Shown here in pieces: positions 34,079 to 42,805 of a stretch of 64,000 nucleotides of DNA. The notes beneath the pieces are model-generated. The model saw only the letters and a list, made by a program, of their open reading frames with translations. It had not been told where the DNA came from and did no database searches. The position numbers were made by a program, and so were the translations under genes. Every line of letters begins with the position of its first letter. The first letter of the stretch is position 1. Where the stretch lies: assembly GCF_001465795.2 (NCBI RefSeq), contig NZ_CP013659.2:1630501-1694500 (forward strand), given 5' to 3'. Source of the stretch: Planococcus rifietoensis. GTDB taxonomy: Bacteria; Bacillota; Bacilli; Bacillales_A; Planococcaceae.

Positions 34079-35638
34079 TTATTTTGCGTATTCAACGGCG
34101 CGCGTTTCGCGGATGACCGTCACTTTGATATGTCCTGGATAATCCAATTCTTCCTCAATGCGCTTGCGGATATCGCGTGCAAGGCGGTGAGCTGTCATAT
34201 CGTCGATCTGCTCTGGACGAACCATGATCCGGATTTCGCGGCCTGCTTGGATGGCGAACGATTTCTCGACCCCTTCATAAGACTCTGAAATCTCTTCCAG
34301 CTTCTCAAGCCGGCGGATGTAGTTCTCGAGCGTTTCGCTTCTGGCACCTGGACGAGCCGCGGATAGTGCATCCGCTGCTGCGACGATGACCGAAATGACC
34401 GAAGTCGCTTCTGTATCGCCGTGGTGGGAAGCAATGCTGTTGATGACGACTGGATGTTCCTTGTATTTCGTTCCGAGCTCGACGCCGATTTCCACATGGC
34501 TGCCTTCGACTTCGTGGTCGATGGCTTTGCCAATATCGTGCAAGAGACCTGCGCGTCGTGCAAGTGTCACATCTTCTCCAAGCTCTGCTGCCATAAGGCC
34601 TGACAAGAATGCCACTTCCACTGAGTGTTTCAGGACGTTCTGGCCATAGCTTGTACGGTAGCGGAGTCGACCGAGTATTTTGATCAAGTCTGGATGCAAG
34701 TTATGTACACCTACGTCAAATGTGGTTTGTTCCCCAATTTCACGAATTTGTTCATCGACTTCACGTCTTGACTTCTCAACCATTTCCTCGATTCTCGCTG
34801 GATGGATGCGCCCGTCCGACACCAGTTTCTCAAGTGCCAGACGCGCTGTTTCGCGGCGGATCGGATCAAATCCGGAAAGAATGACCGCTTCCGGCGTGTC
34901 ATCGATAATCAAATCGATACCGGTCAAGGTTTCAAGCGTCCGGATATTGCGTCCTTCACGCCCGATGATGCGGCCTTTCATCTCGTCATTCGGCAAGTTG
35001 ACCACAGAAACAGTCGTTTCCGCTACATGGTCTGCAGCAAAGCGCTGCATCGCGAGAGACAAGATGTTCTTCGCTTTTTTATCCGATTCTTCTTTGGCAC
35101 GGGCTTCCGATTCCTTGACCATGACGGCGATGTCTGTCGACAATTCATTCTCCACTTGCTCGAGAATGATGCTTTTCGCTTCTTCGCGTGTCAAAGATGA
35201 AATCCGTTCCATTTCGGTTTGTTGCTGCTGAACCAAATTCTCAGCTTTGCTCTCCATCTGTTCAATATGCTGTTGTTTTTCGGCAAGAGCCTGATCCTTG
35301 CGTTCAAGGCCGGCCTCGCGTTTGTTTAATGCATCATCCTTGCGATCCAAATTTTCTTCTCTTTGCAACAACCGATTTTCATGTTTCTGCATTTCCGATC
35401 GGCGTTCGCGAATTTCAGATTCAGCTTCAGTACGCAATTTATGATTTTCGTCTTTCGCTTCCAGCAAGGCTTCTTTCTTTAGCGCCTCTGCTTCCCGTTT
35501 TGCATCTTCGACGACTTGCTCTGCGGAATGTTTGGCGCCTGCCATTTTGGAATCGTTTGCCTTTTTCAATGCAAAATACCCAACAACTACACCGACGATG
35601 ATACCAAGCAAAGCGAAGATGAACTCAGTAATACCCAT
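34079..35638 (-). CDS. rny: Ribonuclease Y
   Basis: A 519-residue endoribonuclease that starts bulk mRNA decay at the membrane. It has an N-terminal membrane helix (about residues 5-25) and a coiled coil to about 190 ([20 protein letters not shown] and on). A KH domain follows ([29 protein letters not shown]), then an HD domain with [22 protein letters not shown] and SHHGD. The final [10 protein letters not shown] is the typical end. A near-consensus promoter lies 95 bp upstream. It is likely the RNase of a degradosome-like assembly together with PNPase and RNase J also encoded here. Confidence 0.97.
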   Translation of the reverse strand: MGITEFIFALLGIIVGVVVGYFALKKANDSKMAGAKHSAEQVVEDAKREAEALKKEALLEAKDENHKLRTEAESEIRERRSEMQKHENRLLQREENLDRKDDALNKREAGLERKDQALAEKQQHIEQMESKAENLVQQQQTEMERISSLTREEAKSIILEQVENELSTDIAVMVKESEARAKEESDKKAKNILSLAMQRFAADHVAETTVSVVNLPNDEMKGRIIGREGRNIRTLETLTGIDLIIDDTPEAVILSGFDPIRRETARLALEKLVSDGRIHPARIEEMVEKSRREVDEQIREIGEQTTFDVGVHNLHPDLIKILGRLRYRTSYGQNVLKHSVEVAFLSGLMAAELGEDVTLARRAGLLHDIGKAIDHEVEGSHVEIGVELGTKYKEHPVVINSIASHHGDTEATSVISVIVAAADALSAARPGARSETLENYIRRLEKLEEISESYEGVEKSFAIQAGREIRIMVRPEQIDDMTAHRLARDIRKRIEEELDYPGHIKVTVIRETRAVEYAK

Positions 35639-35732
35639 TCGGACACCTCCTCTTGCTATTGATTTTTTACATTTTCAAAGGATGAATCAATAACTCTTTG
35701 TCTTTCATCAATCGTTTAAAAATTAGTAAATA

Positions 35733-35772
35733 ATACAATTTTAATTGTATAGATGGACCTATGCCCTGTCAA
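35733..35772 (-). promoter_or_regulatory. rny promoter overlapped by an 18-bp dyad
   Basis: Minus-strand TTGACA (35772-35767), 17 bp and TACAAT (35749-35744): near consensus. A palindrome ATACAATTTTAATTGTAT at 35733-35750 (8-bp arms) covers the -10 box and the transcription start. Confidence 0.85.
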
Positions 35773-35799
35773 CCCTGCCAAGCCGGCGCCCCTTGCTCG

Positions 35800-35834
35800 T
35801 AAAAAGACTGCGAAGCATTCGCTTCGCAGTCTTT
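35800..35834 (-). terminator. Terminator after recA
   Basis: AAAGACTGCGAAGC / GCTTCGCAGTCTTT with a 4-nt loop, T-run on the minus strand. Confidence 0.9.
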
Positions 35835-35866
35835 ACGGAAAGTCTTTATGAAGATCCAGCTGAACC

Positions 35867-36934
35867 CTATTCCTCTTCGTCGACAAGCAAGTTGAAGTCT
35901 TCTGCTTCTTTCTTGTCAGCTTTCGGAACAGCGACTGAATAAGAAGCAGCTGTCATGCCGTAATGTTCACGGACTTTTCCTGCGATTTCGTTGCGGATGT
36001 CTTCATGCTCGCGCATGAATTGCTTGGCGTTTTCACGGCCTTGCCCGACACGTTCATTATTGTAAGAGTACCATGAGCCGCTCTTTTGGACGATATCCAA
36101 ATCAGCCGCTAGGTCAACGATCTCACCTTCACGCGAGATGCCCTGTCCATACATGATGTCTACTTCCGCTGTGCGGAACGGCGGAGCTACTTTGTTTTTG
36201 ACGACTTTGATCTTCGTCCGGTTACCGATGATGTCGTTGCCTGATTTCAAAGCTTCTGCACGGCGTACTTCAAGGCGTACTGATGAATAGAATTTCAACG
36301 CGCGTCCGCCAGGCGTGACTTCCGGGTTACCAAACATAACGCCGACTTTTTCTCGGATTTGGTTGATAAATACAGCAATGGTGTTCGATTTGTTGATAGC
36401 ACCCGACAGTTTACGGAGAGCCTGTGACATGAGACGGGCTTGTAGGCCGACGTGTGAGTCGCCCATTTCGCCTTCGATTTCCGCTTTCGGCACAAGTGCT
36501 GCCACGGAGTCGATGACAACGATGTCTACCGCGCCGCTGCGCACGAGCGCTTCTGCGATTTCAAGTGCTTGCTCGCCTGTATCCGGCTGAGACAGCAATA
36601 GTTCATCCAAGTTGACGCCAAGCGCTTTAGCATACACAGGGTCAAGGGCGTGCTCTGCATCGATAAATGCAGCTGTGCCGCCTGAAGCCTGGACTTCTGC
36701 AATCGCGTGGAGGGAAACCGTTGTCTTACCGGAACTTTCCGGCCCGTAGATCTCGATAACGCGCCCACGCGGATATCCGCCTATGCCTAGTGCGATGTCA
36801 AGAGACAACGAACCACTTGAAACTGTTGAGACATTATGGCCTGTGCTTTCACCCAATTTCATGACAGACCCTTTACCAAATTGCTTTTCTATTTGTTTTA
36901 GCGCCATATCCAGCGCTGCTTTACGATCGCTCAA
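35867..36934 (-). CDS. recA: Recombinase A
   Basis: A 355-residue RecA: Walker [10 protein letters not shown], Walker [13 protein letters not shown], the L1/L2 DNA-binding loops ([10 protein letters not shown] ... [20 protein letters not shown]) and an acidic C-terminus ([10 protein letters not shown]). It drives strand exchange and activates LexA self-cleavage. A LexA box lies directly upstream of its promoter -35. It stands between cinA and rny, as in Bacillus. Confidence 0.98.
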   Translation of the reverse strand: MSDRKAALDMALKQIEKQFGKGSVMKLGESTGHNVSTVSSGSLSLDIALGIGGYPRGRVIEIYGPESSGKTTVSLHAIAEVQASGGTAAFIDAEHALDPVYAKALGVNLDELLLSQPDTGEQALEIAEALVRSGAVDIVVIDSVAALVPKAEIEGEMGDSHVGLQARLMSQALRKLSGAINKSNTIAVFINQIREKVGVMFGNPEVTPGGRALKFYSSVRLEVRRAEALKSGNDIIGNRTKIKVVKNKVAPPFRTAEVDIMYGQGISREGEIVDLAADLDIVQKSGSWYSYNNERVGQGRENAKQFMREHEDIRNEIAGKVREHYGMTAASYSVAVPKADKKEAEDFNLLVDEEE

Positions 36935-36979
36935 AAGAAATCCTCCTCTTATGTGAAAAACATTTTTCTAACTGATTTC

Positions 36980-37030
36980 AGTATACTAGTTTATTGAGAA
37001 ATTTACAAGAAAAAAGCGAACGTTTATTCG
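36980..37030 (-). promoter_or_regulatory. recA promoter with LexA box
   Basis: Minus-strand TTGTAA (37008-37003), 17 bp and TATACT (36985-36980). A LexA box CGAATAAACGTTCG (minus) at 37030-37017 matches CGAACNNNNGTTCG at all but one conserved position. It abuts the -35 from upstream, and resembles the recA box I recall from Bacillus (CGAATATGCGTTCG). Confidence 0.88.
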
Positions 37031-37093
37031 TGTTCGTATAATTGTTTTCCGAATTTGATCGCCGCTATCCTATCATTCCCCCAAAATGGGCAT

Positions 37094-37123
37094 GAAAAAA
37101 CACGCAAAATTAAATTTTGCGTG
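37094..37123 (-). terminator. Terminator at the 3' end of cinA
   Basis: Minus-strand CACGCAAAATT / AATTTTGCGTG, followed by TTTTTTC. The stem overlaps the last codons of cinA. Confidence 0.85.
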
Positions 37124-38363
37124 CGTCTTCATCTGCCAGTGTTCGTATCAAGTAGTACAAGGCCAGTTTCACGGCACGGATGCGGTTTGTATTCCTCATC
37201 CCGGATAACTGAAGGCGATGGGCTGTCGTTCCTTCAGCGCTCGCAATGCCGATCCATACCGTGCCGGCTGGTTCTTCGCCGTGTGCATCGGGCCCAGCCG
37301 CCCCGGTTAAACTGACGCTGATATCGGTATTGAACTTCTCCCGGACAGCCTCAGCCATCGCTGCAGCCGTTTCTTCGCTGACGACGGAATGCTCTTTGAA
37401 AAATTCTTGTATCATGCCGAGCTGTTGGATTTTCATTTGTTCGTTATAGGTGACAACGCCGCCATTCAAGACAGCACTCGCCCCTGCGACAGAAGCAAGC
37501 TCAGACTGGAACAGGCCAGCCGTCAAGCTTTCTGCCGCCGAAACCGTTTTGCCTTGCTGTTTCAACAAATCGATGGCTTTCGAGGCAAGAGAATCATCAT
37601 CATAGCCGTACAGATAATCACCGACGCGCTCCAGGATTTCTTCTTTTGCGCCGTCAATCAGTTTCCATGCCTCATCGGTGGTGTCCGTTTTTGCCGTGAT
37701 GCGCAACGTGACTTCGCCGGCGGATGCCAGCGGAGCAATCGTCGGGTTGGTCTGCTTATCCAAAATATCCTGCAAGCGGTCTTCAAGTTCCGCTTCCCCG
37801 ATGCCGTAGAAACGCAAGACATGCGACAGGATAACATTTTCCTCATTGAGCATGCGCACCAATTTCGGTTTCGCCTCGAACTGGAACATCGGCTCCAATT
37901 CATGCGGCGGCCCAGGCAGCAGCATATACATATGATCACCGTTTTGATACATCATTCCCGGGGCCATGCCGTTTTCATTGACCAGTACTTCGCTGCCTGC
38001 AAGCACGAGCGCTTGCTTTTTGTTGTTGTCGGTCATCGGGCGGCCGGCACGTTCGAAAAACGCAGCAATCGATTCCATCGCCGAATCATCCATCGAAAGC
38101 GTCGTGCCCAAATGGTGGGCGATGGTCTGTTTTGTCAAATCGTCTTTCGTCGGCCCGAGCCCTCCGGAGAAGATGATCAGGTCTGCACGGGATTCCGCGA
38201 CAGCGATCGTTTCTTTCAAACGCTCGGGATTGTCGCCTACAACCGTATGGTAATAGACATTGATGCCGATTTCAGCGAGATGCCCCGAAATGAAGCGGGC
38301 ATTCGTATTGGTGATCTGGCCGAGCAGGAGCTCCGAGCCAACTGCGATAATTTCAGCGTTCAT
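37110..38363 (-). CDS. cinA: CinA, competence/damage-inducible protein with NMN deamidase domain
   Basis: A 417-residue two-domain protein. The N-terminal MoaB/COG1058 domain has VGSELLLGQITNTNA, FSGGLGPTKDDLT and LPGPPHEL. The C-terminal nicotinamide-mononucleotide deamidase domain has SAAESLTAGL, NGGVVTYNEQMK and LTGAAGPDAHGEEPAGTVWIG. It recycles NMN and is often co-regulated with recA in competence or damage responses. It is directly upstream of recA and 24 bp after pgsA. Confidence 0.95.
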   Translation of the reverse strand: MNAEIIAVGSELLLGQITNTNARFISGHLAEIGINVYYHTVVGDNPERLKETIAVAESRADLIIFSGGLGPTKDDLTKQTIAHHLGTTLSMDDSAMESIAAFFERAGRPMTDNNKKQALVLAGSEVLVNENGMAPGMMYQNGDHMYMLLPGPPHELEPMFQFEAKPKLVRMLNEENVILSHVLRFYGIGEAELEDRLQDILDKQTNPTIAPLASAGEVTLRITAKTDTTDEAWKLIDGAKEEILERVGDYLYGYDDDSLASKAIDLLKQQGKTVSAAESLTAGLFQSELASVAGASAVLNGGVVTYNEQMKIQQLGMIQEFFKEHSVVSEETAAAMAEAVREKFNTDISVSLTGAAGPDAHGEEPAGTVWIGIASAEGTTAHRLQLSGMRNTNRIRAVKLALYYLIRTLADEDARKI

Positions 38364-38387
38364 AGCGGTCTTCCTTTCGTGTAGCGC

Positions 38388-38966
38388 TTATTTGGAGGTC
38401 ATAAGCCCTTTGCGGTTGGCGTAGAAATAATCCCATCCGGACCATACCGTAAACAGCAATGCGATATAAAGCATGATCTCGCCGAATGGAATGCCGATTA
38501 ATGTGAAGAGCATATTGTAAAGCAATAGCGAAATGATCGCGAATAGTTGAGTGACGGTCTTGATTTTGCCCAAGTTGCCGGCTGCCACGACTTCTCCTTC
38601 ACCCGCTAGCACTAAGCGCAGGCCTGTGACGGCGAATTCGCGGCTGATGATGACGATGACGACCCATGCCGGCGCGAAGCCAAGTTCGACCAGAATGATC
38701 AATGCCGCAGAGACGAGGAGTTTATCGGCAAGCGGATCCAAGAACTTGCCGAAAGTCGTAACTAAATTGTATTTGCGCGCATAATAGCCATCGACCCAGT
38801 CAGTGGCGGACGCGAAAATGAAGATCATAGCGCCGATGAAATGCGCCACCGGCAGCGTTGCTCCTAGAAGCGTCATATCTCCCCAGCCGAAATCGATGAG
38901 CATGAACGCCATAAAAATCGGGATAAGCAAAATGCGTGAGATGGTAATTTGGTTTGGAATATTCAT
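38388..38966 (-). CDS. pgsA: CDP-diacylglycerol-glycerol-3-phosphate 3-phosphatidyltransferase
   Basis: A 192-residue integral membrane enzyme that forms phosphatidylglycerol-phosphate. The CDP-alcohol phosphotransferase motif DGx2ARx8Gx3Dx3D is complete (DGYYARKYN...GKFLDPLAD, about residues 61-83), and four to six membrane helices surround it. The start is MNIPNQITISR after AGGAG; the longer upstream frame belongs to the leader. Between rodZ and cinA as in Bacillus, essential for acidic phospholipids. Confidence 0.95.
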   Translation of the reverse strand: MNIPNQITISRILLIPIFMAFMLIDFGWGDMTLLGATLPVAHFIGAMIFIFASATDWVDGYYARKYNLVTTFGKFLDPLADKLLVSAALIILVELGFAPAWVVIVIISREFAVTGLRLVLAGEGEVVAAGNLGKIKTVTQLFAIISLLLYNMLFTLIGIPFGEIMLYIALLFTVWSGWDYFYANRKGLMTSK

Positions 38967-38992
38967 TTGTTTTTCTCCTTTCAATCCTTGCA

Positions 38993-39020
38993 GAAAAGTA
39001 GCCATCGGGTGATGGCTACT
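38993..39020 (-). terminator. Attenuator-like terminator between rodZ and pgsA
   Basis: Minus-strand AGTAGCCATC / GATGGCTACT with a 4-nt loop, followed by TTTTC; it overlaps the rodZ stop. The short T-run suggests partial termination before pgsA. Confidence 0.65.
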
Positions 39021-39879
39021 CAGCATCATCAAAACGGATGACGATGTTTTGCGGTTTTCGTTCTTGTTCATACGGCACCGTTTCGCCGTTCAGTTCAATT
39101 GACAGCATTGCATAATCCCCGACGCGCATGAAGATTTCTGTTTCCTCAGACACATCAATGGCTTCCGTCTCACCTGCCTCGAACACGCGGGCGAGGCTCA
39201 GTAATTCTACGCCGCCTTCATTTAAGACGGTCAGCCAGGAGGATCCATCTGCCGTGAATTCAAGCTCTCGGTCAGCTGGGCCTGAAAACGTATAAGTTGT
39301 TGTCTCACCCGATACGCTCTCGAGTTCCAATTGGGCTTGTGGCTCTTCGGGCTCCGGCTGCTCTTCCGGTTCATCAACTGGAGCTTCTTCTTCCTCAGCA
39401 GCTTCCGGTTGTTCTTCCGGTTGTTCAGCCGGTGCCTCGTATTCCACATCGCCGCCTTCTTCTTCCTGTTGGACATCGTTCCCTGACGTGCTGAGCAGAT
39501 AGAAATACCAAATGACCAATAGTATGAAAACGATAAATAAGGCCACCAACACTTTCGGCATGGATTCTGCGACGGGGCCGGAGCTGCGTTTTTTCTTCTC
39601 GGGCCTGCGCGTCAAATGCTCTGCAGGAACAGCTTCCGGTGCATCTTCCGGCAATTCGTTTTTGTGCTCCCTTAACAGTGCATCGCCGTCCAAACCGACC
39701 GCCTGCGCATAGCGCTTGATGAATGCACGCACATAAAAGCCGCCAGGAATGGCCGAATAATCCCCTGTCTCGATGCCTTCCAAATGATGCTTTTGGATTT
39801 TCGTCCGTTCATTGAGCTGTTCTAGACTTAAGCCTTGCTCCAGCCTTGCCTGTTTCAGCTTCGTGCCCAATTGTCCCAT
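39016..39879 (-). CDS. rodZ: RodZ-like helix-turn-helix membrane protein (YmfM)
   Basis: A 287-residue bitopic protein. The cytoplasmic HTH domain (about residues 1-70: LGTKLKQARLEQGLSLEQL ... GGFYVRAFIKRYAQAVGLD) binds MreB in the family. One membrane helix lies at 110-129, followed by a long Glu/Pro/Gln-rich linker (about 138-185), then a beta-rich extracellular domain (DUF4115-like). It links the actin-like cytoskeleton to wall synthesis and rod shape. I start at the third ATG (39879) because AGGTG lies 6 nt before it. It is 17 bp downstream of ymfK. Confidence 0.9.
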   Translation of the reverse strand: MGQLGTKLKQARLEQGLSLEQLNERTKIQKHHLEGIETGDYSAIPGGFYVRAFIKRYAQAVGLDGDALLREHKNELPEDAPEAVPAEHLTRRPEKKKRSSGPVAESMPKVLVALFIVFILLVIWYFYLLSTSGNDVQQEEEGGDVEYEAPAEQPEEQPEAAEEEEAPVDEPEEQPEPEEPQAQLELESVSGETTTYTFSGPADRELEFTADGSSWLTVLNEGGVELLSLARVFEAGETEAIDVSEETEIFMRVGDYAMLSIELNGETVPYEQERKPQNIVIRFDDAE

Positions 39880-39896
39880 CGTCATCACCTGCCTGG

Positions 39897-40697
39897 TTAA
39901 AAATTGAAACCGTCGCCGAACATATCCATCTGGTCTTTATTGTCCATAAACGTGTTTTTTTCCAATACTTCATACGTGATTTTTTCTTCGGGATGATGGC
40001 GCAATTCGATAATATAATCGAAATCATCGATGCTGTACTCGGAATGCTCGACGAATTTATCGGGGTGCTCGACCACTTTGATGGTCGGCATGCGCATCAT
40101 CTCCCGCACGAGCTGAAGATGGCGTTCGTCGGCTGACCGCCTGGTAACGATGCCGTCTAAAATGAAAATATTATTATCGTTGTGCTCATCGCCCATTAAT
40201 TGGTTGCGGACGGTCTGCTTGATCATCGTGGACGACAGGAAAATCCATTTCTTATTGGCGCTGACGCTTGCGGCGACGATTGACTCGGTCTTGCCGACAC
40301 GCGGCATGCCCCGTAGCCCAACCAATTTATGGCCTTCCTGCTTGAAGATTTCAGCCATGAAATCGACGAGCAGTCCGAGTTCATCCCGCACAAAACGGAA
40401 TGTCTTGCGGTCGTCTGCGTCGCGTTGAATATAACGGCCATGCCGCACAGCGAGAATATCCCGCAATTTCGGTTCGCGGAATTTCGTCACCGCGATGGTT
40501 TCGATTGTTGAAAGGATCTGTTCGAAGCGTTCGATCTGCACGTCATGCTCTGCACGCAGCAACATGCCGCGGCGCCCCTGGTCCACGCCGTTAATGGTAA
40601 CGATATTGACGCGCAGCATGCCGAGAAGCGATGCAATGTCCCCAAGCAGTCCCGGGCGGTTGACTTGGATTTCATACTCAAAATACCATTCTTTCAT
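39897..40697 (-). CDS. ymfK: YmfK family protein (DUF3388, ACT-like plus P-loop-like)
   Basis: A 266-residue conserved Bacillales protein. The N-terminus resembles an ACT domain (YEIQVNRPGLLGDIASLLGML, residues 8-28). A central P-loop-like GLRGMPRVGKTES (127-139) follows, with an unusual spacing for a nucleotide-binding motif. The rest is charged (RHGRYIQRDADD, HPDKFVEHSEYS). The combination suggests a ligand-sensing ATP/GTP-binding regulator, but no biochemical function is established to my knowledge. GGGAGAG precedes the ATG. Confidence 0.85.
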   Translation of the reverse strand: MKEWYFEYEIQVNRPGLLGDIASLLGMLRVNIVTINGVDQGRRGMLLRAEHDVQIERFEQILSTIETIAVTKFREPKLRDILAVRHGRYIQRDADDRKTFRFVRDELGLLVDFMAEIFKQEGHKLVGLRGMPRVGKTESIVAASVSANKKWIFLSSTMIKQTVRNQLMGDEHNDNNIFILDGIVTRRSADERHLQLVREMMRMPTIKVVEHPDKFVEHSEYSIDDFDYIIELRHHPEEKITYEVLEKNTFMDNKDQMDMFGDGFNF

Positions 40698-40787
40698 GCT
40701 TCACTCTCCCTTCACATACATGTGTCACCTTAAGATCCATTGCCTTCATGATAGCCTACATCGACAATGATGAAAAGCTCGCCTGTG

Positions 40788-41507
40788 CTAGATCAACCAG
40801 CCGCCATTGACACGGATCGTCTGCCCGGTAATATAATCCGCTTTGCCGCTGGCTAAAAACGCCACTGCATGGGCGATATCTTCTGGTGAACCCGCCCCAA
40901 GCGGTATCTCTTCTTCGAGCTCCAGCCAGTCTTCATCTGTCAATCCGGCATTCATCTTCGTGCGGATCAACCCTGGCGATACGGCATTGACGCGTGTGCC
41001 GGATGGCGCCATCTCTTTAGCGTAAGCTTTCGTGAATGCGAGCTGTGCGCCTTTTACGGCTGAATATGCCGTTTCCATTGAAGCGCCCGTTTCGCCCCAG
41101 ATCGATGCAATGAAAATGACGTAAGACTTTTCATGCCTTCTCAAATAAGGCGACAACAGCCGGACCGTCTCGATTGGATTCTTTACATGGACGCGCCATA
41201 AAGCGTCTTGATCGGCGCTGCTGGTGTCCTGCAATAAGCCGGACAGCGCGTGCCCACTCGCACACACGATGCACGAGCTGTCGAACACTTGGCTTGCGAC
41301 TTGCTGGGCGCCGCCGTCTTGCGTGAAATCGGCCTGTACCGCAATAAATTCCTGCAGCGGGTAGTGCACGCTGAGTTCCTGCGCAAACAGTTCAAGGGCG
41401 GTTGAATGGTAATGAAGATAAAGCGACCAGCCTTCCTCTGCCATCTGCTTGGCAATCGCGCCGCCGATGTCTCCCGACGCCCCGAGAATCAGAGCAAATC
41501 GCTTCAC
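40788..41507 (-). CDS. ymfI: Short-chain dehydrogenase/reductase YmfI
   Basis: A 239-residue SDR with the nucleotide motif GASGDIGG (9-16) and catalytic S135, Y148 and K152 (YSAVK). The usual NAAG/NNAG is replaced by CASG. The C-terminal GSPEDIAHAVAFLAS and TGQTIRVNGG are typical. In Bacillus ymfI lies in the ymfFHI cluster tied to bacilysin-independent peptide or biofilm functions of uncertain nature. It overlaps ymfH by 4 nt, so translation is coupled. Natural substrate unknown. Confidence 0.9.
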   Translation of the reverse strand: MKRFALILGASGDIGGAIAKQMAEEGWSLYLHYHSTALELFAQELSVHYPLQEFIAVQADFTQDGGAQQVASQVFDSSCIVCASGHALSGLLQDTSSADQDALWRVHVKNPIETVRLLSPYLRRHEKSYVIFIASIWGETGASMETAYSAVKGAQLAFTKAYAKEMAPSGTRVNAVSPGLIRTKMNAGLTDEDWLELEEEIPLGAGSPEDIAHAVAFLASGKADYITGQTIRVNGGWLI

Positions 41508-42805
41508 GCCTGTTCTTTCTCCGGTGATTTGATCGTAAAGACCGATTGCTGGCTTTCTGCACTGACTAAAGCGAATGCTTCCTGCAAATCGGCCACTTCA
41601 ATCTGTTCAAGCACCGGCACGACATCGAAAAGGTTCAAGCCGTTGAACGCATACTGTGTAAATTGGTTGGCGATATATTCCGGTGAATTTAGGGCGCGCA
41701 TGAAAAAGCCGATTTTCTTGCGGCGTACGCGGTCCAGGTCTTCTTGACCGAACGGCCATTTTTCCACTGCCTGATGGATCGCTTTTTTAACTTCTTGCGC
41801 AAATTTCTCAGGGTGATTCGTATCCGTCCCGATCAGTGCATAGCCGAATCCGCTTTCCAACGAATAGTCGAATGAATACGATTCATCGATCCAGCCGTTC
41901 TCGTATGCTTCATGGTAGAAATTCGAAGTTCTGCCAAATAATAATTCGTAAGCGAGCTGCGCAGACAATTCATGCTTGAGCATTTCCGGGCCGTGCAAAT
42001 CAAGCCGCTCCGGTTTGATTCCGACAAAGACTTTCGGTTTTTGGACCGCCATTTCCAATGTGCGTTCCTTGACTGCCGCTTCCTTCGGCTCATCGGGGAA
42101 AATACGCTCGATCGGTGCAGGGGCATCGAATGTTTTCGCTGCTTGGTTATCTTTGACGAATTGCATCATGCTGTCGGGTTCGACGTTTCCGACGATGAAT
42201 AAAGCCATATTCGACGGGTGGTAGAATGTGTGATAGCACGTATAGAGATGCTCTGCCGTGATGTGCTGAATCGACTCGACTGTGCCTGCAATGTCGATTT
42301 TCACCGGATGGTTCTTGTATAGATTCTCGATCATGCCAAAATACAAACGCCAATCGGCCTGGTCGTCATACATGGTGATTTCCTGTGCAATGATGCCTTT
42401 TTCCTTTTCCACTGTCTGTTCAGTGAAGTACGGGCTTTGGACAAAATCCAGCAAGGTCGTGACGTTTTCCTGGATGCGGCCTGTCGCTGAAAAGAGATAT
42501 GCCGTCCGTGTGAACGAGGTGAACGCATTGGCGGAAGCGCCATTTTTGCTGAACTCCTGGAAAATGTCACCTTCTTCTTTTTCGAACATTTTATGCTCGA
42601 GAAAATGGGCAATCCCGTCCGGTACTTGAATCGCTTCTTTTTCACCAAGCGGCACGAAATGGTTATCGATCGAGCCGTATTTTGTAGTGAAGGTCGCGTA
42701 AGTTTTGGAAAAACCGCGTTTTGGCAAAATGTAAACCGTCAAACCATTCGGCAATTGTTCGTGATAGAGTGTTTCTTCAAGTTGATTGAATTCCATTTTA
42801 TTCAT
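41504..42805 (-). CDS. ymfH: M16 family zinc peptidase YmfH (active subunit)
   Basis: A 433-residue pitrilysin-type metallopeptidase. It keeps the inverted zinc motif H67-F-L-E70-H71 (AHFLEHKMFE) and a distal glutamate region around EKGIIAQEITMYDD, so it should be catalytically competent. The second half has the R/Y-type substrate clamp region SFDYSLESGFGYALIGTD. It pairs with the inactive homologue ymfF, which overlaps it by 8 nt upstream. Heterodimeric M16 pairs like this process small peptides or lantibiotic-type leaders. AGGAGG is 9 nt before the ATG. Confidence 0.92.
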   Translation of the reverse strand: MNKMEFNQLEETLYHEQLPNGLTVYILPKRGFSKTYATFTTKYGSIDNHFVPLGEKEAIQVPDGIAHFLEHKMFEKEEGDIFQEFSKNGASANAFTSFTRTAYLFSATGRIQENVTTLLDFVQSPYFTEQTVEKEKGIIAQEITMYDDQADWRLYFGMIENLYKNHPVKIDIAGTVESIQHITAEHLYTCYHTFYHPSNMALFIVGNVEPDSMMQFVKDNQAAKTFDAPAPIERIFPDEPKEAAVKERTLEMAVQKPKVFVGIKPERLDLHGPEMLKHELSAQLAYELLFGRTSNFYHEAYENGWIDESYSFDYSLESGFGYALIGTDTNHPEKFAQEVKKAIHQAVEKWPFGQEDLDRVRRKKIGFFMRALNSPEYIANQFTQYAFNGLNLFDVVPVLEQIEVADLQEAFALVSAESQQSVFTIKSPEKEQA

